Shown here: one piece after another, positions 56,100 to 64,000 of the stretch
Layout of the letters: every line of letters starts with the position of its first letter
Numbering within the stretch: the stretch's first letter is position 1
DNA from: Prosopocoilus inquinatus
Taxonomy: Eukaryota; Arthropoda; Insecta; Coleoptera; Lucanidae
Assembly: GCA_036172665.1 (NCBI GenBank)
Contig: CM069870.1
Coordinates: forward strand, 70,494,212 to 70,558,211
Length of the DNA stretch: 64,000 bases
Direction of reading: 5' to 3'
Notes under the pieces: model-generated
Told to the model about the DNA's origin: nothing
The model's database searches: none
What the model saw: the letters and a program-made list of their open reading frames with translations, nothing else
Made by a program: the position numbers and the translations under genes

Positions 56100-57000
56100 A
56101 TGTTGATCTAAAAAAAGAATACGAAATAATACAGCATAAGAAAAAAAAAAGACAAAAACAAGAAACACAATCGAATTTAGAACGCAATTTAATTAAAGTG
56201 ACCGTTGAAAGGGAAAAGAAAAAAAAAAGGAAAAGGATAATACGAAAAGCAAAACAAACACAAGAGAAAAGGAAAAAATAATAGGTATAGAAAAAAAAAC
56301 TGAGAAGAGAGAGCTCACGAAACAAAACACAAACGAACAGATTCTGCGTACTTATAAAAAAATTAAAACAAAAAGCAACGCAATTTAAAAGTTAGATTAG
56401 ATTAAAAGCTTAAAAGCACGAAAATGACGACAAGATGTACGAGAAAGCAAAGCAAACGAATTAATAGAATTTAAAAAAAATACGACGTAATACAACATGT
56501 ATAAAAAAAACGACAAGAACAAAAGGCAAACGCAATTGAATTTTAAACGACCGAACAGCTTTAAAAGAAATCACGAGAACGACGAGAAAGCAAAAAAAAA
56601 AAAATTAAAAAAATATGAAACAATACGATATGATAAAAACAAATGACGATCGATTGTACCGCGCGATTCCGCAAGTTAATAAATTTAATTTAAAAAAACG
56701 AAAAAAGCGGACGAACAATTTTTTGAAGTAATAAAAAAAAGTAAAAAAGACGACAAACTAATCTACCACCCAATTTAATTAACAGATTAACTATTAAAAA
56801 AAAATGACGAGAAATTAAATAAAATTTTTAAAAATACGACGTAATACAATTTAAAAATATGATAAAAACAAAAGAAAATCGATTTTGCAGCACGATACCC
56901 CTGCTCAATAACTCAAAAATAAAGTAAATAAATGCAAAAAAATAGGCGAGGATTCCGTTTGAAAAAAAAAAAAAAAAAAAACGCCAACTAATCGTCCAGT
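56100..57000. repeat. A-rich degenerate repeats
   Basis: Plus-strand A-rich sequence with recurring words AATACGA, ACGACAAGAAC, AAAGCAAA and TACGACGTAATACAA. The period is about 120-160 bp but the units are badly eroded. A 75-codon minus-strand frame is low-complexity. No gene is visible. Confidence 0.5.
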
Positions 57001-57029
57001 TTTTGACAGACGACGTACAAAATTAAAAT

Positions 57030-58470
57030 TAAAAATCCTAAAATGGACACACAAAAAATCTAAAATGGACGAAAAATCAAAAAAAACAAAAATTTAATTT
57101 ACCAGACCGCTGACTTGATTATTATCTTGATTTTTATCGAATTAAATTTTTTAACCGACCGACAGAGAACACGTTTTGTTTTGTAGTTTTGTATGGTTTC
57201 GGTTGACCTTGATGTGTATTTCTTCTAATTCTAATTGACTTTTTTAAACTTCTTTCAGTTTAATATCTTTTACTGTTAATGTTTTCTTGCATAGGTTGGG
57301 TTGACCTTGAACTGTGCTTCGTTGATTTTTAAATAATTTTACTTGAATAATTCGATAATTTTTAAACAATTTTACTCGAACCGTGCTTTGTTAATTTTTA
57401 AGCAATTTGATAATTTCTTTTGATAACTAAATTAAAAATTTAGGAATTTAAACAATCCTGCACGAAATCAAACAAAAAAAAATTAAATTACAAGACCGCG
57501 CGTTTCAAAATTAAATTTTTTAAAGAAATCTAAAATGGACAGAAAAATTAAATTGACAAGATTGCGCGTCTTCAGATTAAAACTAAAAATTAAAGAATTA
57601 AAAAAAAATTTAAAATTGGCACAAAATCAAACAAAACAAAAATTCTCGTCAATTCTTGCTTTAAAATTAAAATTAAAAATTAATGAATTAAAAAAATCTA
57701 AAATGGGCACAAAATTAAAAAATGATTTAAAATTGTCGAGACCGCGCGTTTTACAATTAAAAATCAAAATTAAAGAATTAAGAAAAATCTAAAATGGGCA
57801 CAAAGTCAAACAAAAAAAATTAAATTGGAGATACCTCGGGTTTTGAAATTGAAATTAAAAATTAAAAAAAATAAAAATCTACAATGGGCGCATAATCAAA
57901 CAAAATTTAAAATCGACGAGACCGCGCGTATTGAAACTAAAATTAAAATTAAAGAATTTTTAAAAATATTCTTGAAATGAGCACAAAATCAAACAAAAGA
58001 ATTGACGAGACCGAGGGTTTTAAAATTAACATTAAAAATTAAAGAATTAAAAAATCTAAAATGGCCAAAAAATCAACAAAAATATGTATTTAAAACTGGC
58101 GAGACTGAGCGTTTTAAAATTAAAAAATTTAAAAAAATCTAAAGTGGGTACAAAATAAAACAAATAAAATTGGCGAAACCGCGCGTTTTAAAATTAAAAT
58201 TAAAAATTAAAGAACATTTCAAAAAAAATAAAATGAGCACAAAGTAATGCAAATAATAATAATAATAATAATGATATGTCAGTTAAATAATTGAAATTAT
58301 AATTAAATTTAAAAATTTAAGACTGACGAGATTGCGCGTCTTAAAATTAAAAATTAAAGAATTAAAAAATCTAAAATGGGTACAAAATCAAACAAAAAAT
58401 TTATAATTGATAAGACGCGCGTTTTGAAATTAAAATAAAAAATTTAAAATTGACGAGACGTATTAATATA
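57030..58470 (+). repeat. ~95-100-bp satellite, second array, about 12 units
   Basis: The same monomer as 53040-54745, with ACGAGACCGCGCG-like cores at about 57106, 57490, 57556, 57735, 57828, 57914, 58004, 58098, 58172, 58327, 58410 and 58452. T-rich TGACCTTGA units (exact at 57204 and 57302) interrupt it at 57120-57420. An (AAT)n tract lies at 58255-58271. The 85-codon frame at 57535-57792 is satellite translation, not a gene. Confidence 0.85.
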
Positions 58471-58479
58471 CTATATAAA

Positions 58480-59445
58480 ATCATTTTTGATTATAATATA
58501 ATTTACTATCCTGAAATTTTAATTTAGAGTTCTATTTACTTATTTTTAGTAAGAATGTTCTACGTATCGTATTTTCTTGCATCAAATTACAATTAATTAT
58601 AACTGCAATTAAAAAAAGGGAAAAAAAATAATTCGTTGTCTTTATGTTGTTTATGTATGTTTATGTCTTTATTTCAAAGCAGTTTTGCAATCGTTAATTC
58701 CTAACGGCCTGAAAACGTCAAATGCAAAAAAAGACAAAAAATTGCAAACAAAAATAAAAATTTAAAATAAAATGAAACAGTAACAAGATATTAAAATAAT
58801 GATAATAAATTAAATAAAGAGATAAAAATAATTCTAAATATTATTGCATTCGTCGCCCGTCGATATGTGCGTGCAATTTTACTTCAAGATTCTGGAAACA
58901 CAAAAGTCGTTTTTTGAATCCGTTTCTGTTTTTGCCAACGACGAACACGCGATTAACTTCCTCCCCCTCCTTCGATAAATAATTAATCGAAATTGTTCCA
59001 TGCCCAAATTTTATAAAAATCTCTCGATAGTAACTGGAATCAGAGCGCTAGAGAATAGAGATGTTATCCGACAGAAAAATATTGCTGTGCGTTAAGCAAC
59101 TGAGATTAAATCAAAAAACAGATTTTTAATTTAGTTTAAACGATTTTCGTCTCAAATCCAGAATTCGTAACAATATTAAACCGATGCTACAGGGTCCTTC
59201 GACTTCTCTGACTAGGCCACTGAATGTAAAGTCACCTTTTGCCTTTAAACCTAGTCGTCCAGTGTGGTGGCCTCAACATTCATTTTAATTCGCCTCTGAA
59301 TTAATTATTATTATAATTGCAACACATTTACGCAACGTGTTTACTAATAAGCTCAAGAACGGCGAGAAAATCTTTGTTTTATCAGAACACTTCAAGGAAT
59401 AAAAATGCTTAAAATATGTATGTGAATGCAATAATTAAAAACAAG
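58480..59445. other. AT-rich sequence, nothing recognised
   Basis: Includes a (TTTATGT)n-like stretch near 58633-58670 and low-repeat sequence afterwards. No frame above 60 codons and no RNA gene is seen. A CAGAGGCGTACCCAAGC word, possible hAT-type end, follows at 59446, just outside the Transib. Confidence 0.4.
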
Positions 59446-59477
59446 CAGAGGCGTACCCAAGCAACGTCGCCGGGCCG

Positions 59478-59508
59478 CACAGTGGAGCCGAGATGGAAAA
59501 AAAAAAAA
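59478..59508 (+). promoter_or_regulatory. Left Transib end, 12-bp-spacer signal-like
   Basis: Heptamer CACAGTG (59478-59484) is followed by the 12-bp spacer GAGCCGAGATGG (59485-59496) and a run of 12 A (59497-59508). The layout resembles a 12-spacer recombination signal with an A-rich nonamer. The A run makes the nonamer register flexible. Confidence 0.65.
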
Positions 59509-60094
59509 CATTTTACAAGATGGTTAATTTGTTGATCTAACTGACTTCTCTTACATTATTTTAGCCGTAGAATCTGGCTGTGATAATGGTTTTGTGGTAA
59601 CAATTTGTTTTCATCTAATATAAGGGCTTAAATCCCATTCATTGAGTCGCTAACCTTAAAAGGAGTAATGTTCTCTAATTCCGCCAGCTTCATGGATTAT
59701 TTTTAAAAATTACTCCATTATATATTTGGTTAGTACAGACTAACAGCTTTATCTAAAAAATATAATTACTCTTTAAAGAAGCTTAGACGTAACAATTAAG
59801 CCGAAATTAGGATTTCTGGGCGTAATACGAATTTTCAGTAAGCGTACAAAAAAGCTTCACTTTCCTACAGTTTGTAATATTTTTTTTCTGAAAGCTATAA
59901 TATTGGACTAACTACCCTAAAAATTTCATAGCCGCAATCAACCGCATGCGATATATATTAATTGAAAACGAAGTTGAGTAGAGATGCGGAAAACAGCGTC
60001 AGTAGTTTGTATAAACATGATTTGTTGAATCAAGGAGGCTAACAGAGCTCCTTACTGTCAGTTTGTAATAAATAGAAACGTTCCGCACATTAAA

Positions 60095-61899
60095 ATGATT
60101 ATACCTTATAGTGAGTTGTGTGAGTTCATTTTCCAAGGTGAAATTACGTTGGAAAATTATTTGCAGGAGAAGTATTCAGAACTAAATGACAATGAAATCG
60201 GCCGTATCTGTGCGGAAATAAGTAAACGGTTCCTACCCAATTTTAATAAAAGATTGAAGGCGGTGTGTCACAATAAAACTAATTTTAAGAAGAAATACAA
60301 AGAATGGTTGGACGGCAAATTTACTTTTGACTCAAGCAAATTATTTACAGTGAAGTGGTTCTAAAGCAAAAAAATATAAAGTAAATGACTTTAAAGCCTC
60401 ACACTCTCAGGTTCTTATTGATGTTGCTGCTTCATCGTCGTTTGAAAATCAAAAGCAATTGTCTTTCGAACCCGATGTTGCTTTGGGATTAATTGTTCAG
60501 GCTAAATTATCTAAACACCAATACGAATTAATTAGAAAAGCAACCACTGATCTTGGCTGCGAAATATTCCCAAGTTACAAAAAAGTTTAGGAATCGAAAA
60601 AACGTTGCTGAGGTTCAAATATCTGAAACATCTGTCACAGTTCCGTTGCAATGTTTGCTTGACCATACAGCGAAAAGGATTGTGGACGACTCTAAACCCA
60701 TTCAAGCTGAAACTTTAGATGAAAGTATTTTTGTTTTGCACTCGAAATGGGGATGTGACGGGGCATCAGGTCAAAGTGAATTTAAACTAAAATTTTCAGG
60801 AGATGCTCCGAGTATATCTGATGCCCATTTGTTCATGACATCTATCGTACCATTGAAACTGACATCAGAAAGCAATGAAAAGGTTATCTTATGGGAAAAT
60901 CCGCGCCCTTCGTCGACAAATTATTGTAGAGCTTTGCAGTTCCTGTACAGAACCGAGACCCCTGACCTAATAAGATACGAGAAGCATCGTGTGGAGAAAG
61001 AAATACAGAATCTTGGCTGGACAACGATCACATTAGGAACATCGACAATCAACGTAAAGCACGCTTTATATTTTACAATGATCGATGGAAAAGTTGCTCA
61101 AGTTGTCACTGATACCAACTCAGCAAGCAATTGTATTGTATGCAAAGCAAAGCCCTCCCAAATGAATGACCTTTCTAAACTGGATGAAAAATCATCGAAT
61201 GAAGGTGCACTACTGTTAGGTATGTCACCTTTACATGCCCGTACACGTTTCATGGAATACATTCTGAAATTAAGTTACAATCTCTACTTCAAATCTTGGA
61301 GGTCTTCAAAGGACACCCGTGCATTCAAAAACGAAAAAAAGGAACAAGTTCAAAAAGATTTCAAGGAGAAATTGGGTTTGAAAGTTGATATGGTGAAGCA
61401 AGGCTCAGATACGACCAATGACGGCAACACGTCACGTCGATTTTTTAAAAACCCGAGCATTGTAGCTGAAATTACTGGTATTGACATTACGTTAATTCAA
61501 AAGCTGGGCACAATATTAGAAGTGATTGACAGTCAATTTACTATCGATATTGACAAATTCAAATTTTACACACAGGAGACTGCTAAATTAGCTATAACTT
61601 TGTATACATGGTATAGTCTTCCAGCTACTGTCCATAAAATTTTATTTCATGGGGCAGAGATATTAGAAACAGCAGCTCTCCCAGTTGGAATTTTGTCAGA
61701 GGAGGCACAAGAATGTAGGAACAAAGATTATAGATACTTCCGAACATACCATACCCGGAAGTCTTCCCGATGGAATACGAACTGTGACATTTTTAATATG
61801 ATCATGATATCATCGGACCCAGTCATCACTTCTTTACGACCACAGTCAAAGAAGAAGAATCTTCCTATCAGCGAAGAAGCCAGGGAATTAATGTTGTAG
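60095..61899 (+). pseudogene. Transib transposase, RAG1-related, frameshifted
   Basis: Three reading segments form one transposase. Segment 1 (60095-60361) opens with ATG and has 89 residues; it leaves frame near 60350-60362. Segment 2 continues one frame over (from about 60354) to a TAG at 60588-60590. A second shift near 60591-60620 leads into segment 3, open to the stop at 61897-61899. Numbering from 60553, segment 3 keeps D69 (CDGASGQSEFK), D178 (TMIDGK) and E387 (AQECRNK), matching the DDE acids of RAG1 (mouse D600, D708, E962); the first spacing is 109 versus 108. It also keeps CxxC (C194, C197) and H361/H366 (HKILFH), like the RAG1 zinc ligands. The enzyme would cut at the heptamer ends. 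Frame breaks make this copy inactive unless another copy supplies transposase. Confidence 0.93.
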
Positions 61900-62029
61900 G
61901 AGTCTTATCTAAAAATTAGCTTTCTTCTTTAAAAAATATTTTAGTTCTTCTTTGCCAAGTATTCTACCACCCAAGAGCATTCAAAAGTTCTGCGTGAATG
62001 TCAGCGTAATCACGAAATCCGGGCACTGA

Positions 62030-62673
62030 TTTGCAATATTTTGATTTTTTTTTTTTTTGCTTCAGCAAAAACGCAATTCCTCAACTGTGTTAATGGAGTC
62101 TTCACAATCTGATTTTTTTTATTTGTGACGTTTAATGATTCGCTTCACTTTAATTCGATTAATTATCTCGCACATGAAGCATTGCAAATTCGTAAAACAT
62201 ATGTTCATTAAAAAAAAAATCCGAATGGGCAGCGGTTGGCATTAAGACCAAATCGTTCAATTCTTCGTGGACAATAATCTTAAAATGCCGGAATTTCACT
62301 AATTTTTTGTGAATTGATACGTACGCAGAGACAAACACGATTCCACTAACAAAATTATTATTGTATCCCTGCTCAGATAATAAAAAAATCATTGTTCATT
62401 GTTCGCATTATGGAATCTTTACTCCGAAGAGTCGTAAACAAGTCGTTTTACGGTTTCAGTTTAAGGTTAAACGTTCGTGTTTTGTGTTTTTTCTTTCGAA
62501 AGTCTATTGCTGTTGTGATTATTCCAGTGACCACCAACAAGTTTAAATGCGAATTTTTAATCCATTCGATCTCAAAAACTGCAGACATAACTATGTCTAT
62601 AGTTATTTGGTTTGTTTTTTGAAGGGCTATCTGTGTTTAACGGGTCGGACACTTACTCTGAATCACCCTGTAT
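62030..62673 (-). mobile_element. TACAGGGTGATTC-family insertion in the Transib 3' part
   Basis: On the minus strand the right end at 62673 begins TACAGGGTGATTCAGAGTAA, like 27108. A block at 62030-62165 matches 27445-27580. Its left limit is not resolved; sequence between 61900 and 62030 may be Transib 3' sequence. The 60-77 codon frames here have no recognisable domain. Confidence 0.5.
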
Positions 62674-63008
62674 AAATTCATGTACGTAGTCACTTTCATA
62701 CCTTAAAATTTTATAAATAACTTTCCATGCTATTTTCATTATTTTTTTTTTACATATTCTTCGAGAATTAAAAGAAAGTAGGCAAAATCTGAAAGCACTG
62801 CCGTTTCCAGCGCAGCGTTAAATTCCCTTAAAAATAAATGACCCCTTTAAAAAATCGAAGAGTAAATTTTCAAAAATTTCGTCCAAATTTAGGCAGTCCC
62901 ATAAATTTTTTGAAACTTTGAGAAAGTCAAAAATTGTTATTTATTATCTTTTTAAAGTTTCCCGAGTTTCACGTCGATTGGACAAAAATTCTGGAAATAA
63001 GAGGTTTT

Positions 63009-63039
63009 TTCCATAAATCCGACATTTGGCCCCACTGTG
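63009..63039 (-). promoter_or_regulatory. Right Transib end, ~22-bp-spacer signal-like
   Basis: On the minus strand, heptamer CACAGTG (63039-63033) is followed by 22 bp, then AAAAAACCT. The closest register to the recombination-signal nonamer ACAAAAACC is one base earlier (GAAAAAACC, 7/9). The first 12 bp after the heptamer match the left end apart from a few substitutions; the right end carries ~10 bp more before the A block. Confidence 0.65.
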
Positions 63040-63179
63040 CGCCGCGCCGCGCCGCCCCGTCTTGGTTTATTTTTAATAAACATTAAAATAGCAATAGTTA
63101 GTAGTAGTAGGTTATCGCCGGCTTTACAACAAATAAAAAAACAACACGCGCGCTGCATTTAATAATATAATCTGAGAGG

Positions 63180-63800
63180 GATTACTTTATCACCGTTGAT
63201 TCTTTTTTCGATGACCCAATTCATGTTTGGCTTCTTCTGATAAGGCGACGGCGGCGGCGGCAGCGAATGCGAACGCGAACGAGTACACTCCGGCGCCGGA
63301 AAAAGCAGCGGCGTGCTTTCGCCGAAACTGATAAGGGTCATCGTAAAAACGCACACTCGCCAACCATAATAATAATGAGTCGTTGACGAGCCGCCGAGTT
63401 TTCGAATTTGAGTGCCTTTTTTTGTGACGCAAGGCAAGGCTTTTGACCTTTCGTTTCGTGGTTTCGTTTTGGGGGGCGGCGCACACACACACTTATTTGG
63501 TCGCACGCACGCATGTGTGTGTGCGTGCCGACGTGCGTTGTTCGGAACGAGCGACATCTACGGAAAACGAAACGTACGTGCCGCATACAGAAAGGACGAA
63601 ACAAAAGCACGAATTGCGATGGGTTCGCCTGTGATGGAATCGCCCGACATTCCTTTCCCCTTACTCTCTAACAATAGCGCGCAAATTGGATTGTTCTTAT
63701 GGGGCGTCGTTAAAAGTACTCGCGCGCACGTGCTCGAGGACCTAAATCAGCGTCCTCTACGAGCCAAAAGTTAAGTTAATTAGCACTTGCCTTGTGTGAC
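63180..63800. other. GC-rich island
   Basis: Contains GGCGACGGCGGCGGCGGCAG, GAACGCGAACGAG and a (CA)n tract at 63481-63492. Frames up to 132 codons occur on both strands but have biased composition and no recognisable motif. The 120-codon plus frame (63412-63774) would be the only candidate; I do not call it. Possible promoter or conserved noncoding sequence. Confidence 0.35.
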
Positions 63801-64000
63801 TTTGTTAACTTCGAGTGCTAACCGAAAGAGGGCGGTCTTTTAACTAGAAAAATCCATCCAGAAGCTAAAGCAAAATCAAAATATAAAAATACGTTTTGTT
63901 TTGTTTTTAATGTGCGTTAAAACATTTAGTTTGGCGTGTGAGTAACAGATAGCGCTTCAAATCTCGCTGATTTCTATGATTATTATATCAAAAGGTTCAA
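63801..64000. other. Window end, nothing recognised
   Basis: Mixed sequence with one AGATAGCGC variant of the AGATGGCGC motif at 63946-63954. No gene is visible. Confidence 0.4.

Larger units (their letters stand above)
59478..63039 (+). mobile_element. Transib DNA transposon, defective
   Basis: The 3562-bp element begins CACAGTGGAGCC at 59478 and ends GGCCCCACTGTG at 63039, which is CACAGTGGGGCC on the minus strand. Flanks are GGCCG (59473-59477) and CGCCG (63040-63044), a 4/5 match to a 5-bp GC-rich target duplication, as Transib elements make. It encodes a broken Transib transposase at 60095-61899. A foreign TACAGGGTGATTC-type end at 62673 lies inside its 3' part, so a second element has inserted there. 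Transib elements are the family from which the RAG1 core is thought to derive. Confidence 0.88.

Noticed and set aside
63159..63774. Overlapping frames up to 132 codons at the window end
   Set aside because: Frames occur on both strands with repeat-driven residues from (CA)n and GC tracts; no motif.

Overview
The window is nuclear DNA of a eukaryote, most likely an insect. It is AT-rich and almost without long open reading frames. It is packed with terminal-inverted-repeat MITEs, satellite arrays and one Transib-family (RAG1-related) DNA transposon. No rRNA, intact tRNA, CRISPR array or bacterial-type operon is visible. No complete host gene can be recognised. The best host-gene candidate is one small terminal-exon-like segment at 40439-40640, whose product I do not recognise.

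Layout. 1-3.3 kb: TGACGT-rich repeats, a three-copy 50-bp repeat, a GC-rich island and two copies of a palindromic MITE. 3.3-12.7 kb: degenerate AT-rich repeats carrying TGACCTTGA cores, and a 1.1-kb tandem duplication whose second copy is split by a permuted insertion related to the 9.2-10.2 kb element. 12.9-18 kb: a 421-bp palindromic MITE, a GC-rich island, simple arrays and several short MITEs. 18.0-22.2 kb: one element inserted, inverted, into another copy of itself, with a 7/8-matching 8-bp target duplication. 22.5-30 kb: a GC-rich island, a 1.3-kb dispersed repeat (R), a ~300-bp satellite and more MITEs. 30-35.4 kb: a T-rich higher-order array of about 1.36-1.40 kb period. 36-52 kb: GC-rich islands separated by arrays of a ~180-bp repeat in both orientations, a perfect 76-bp-arm palindrome and a cluster of AGATGGCGC motifs. 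52-58.5 kb: two arrays of a ~95-100-bp monomer. 59.5-63.0 kb: the Transib element. 63.2-64 kb: a last GC-rich island.

The most notable object is the Transib at 59478-63039. The transposase reading frame is broken near its N-terminal third, but the core keeps all three catalytic acidic residues and the Cys2/His2 zinc ligands at spacings close to RAG1. Both ends carry the exact heptamer CACAGTG. The distance from heptamer to A-rich block is 12 bp on the left and about 22 bp on the right, which resembles the 12/23 asymmetry of V(D)J recombination signals.

The GC-rich islands between AT-rich arrays look like an intron or intergenic region of a regulated gene, but this is inference from composition only. 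All similarity statements come from reading the sequence by eye; percentages are estimates.
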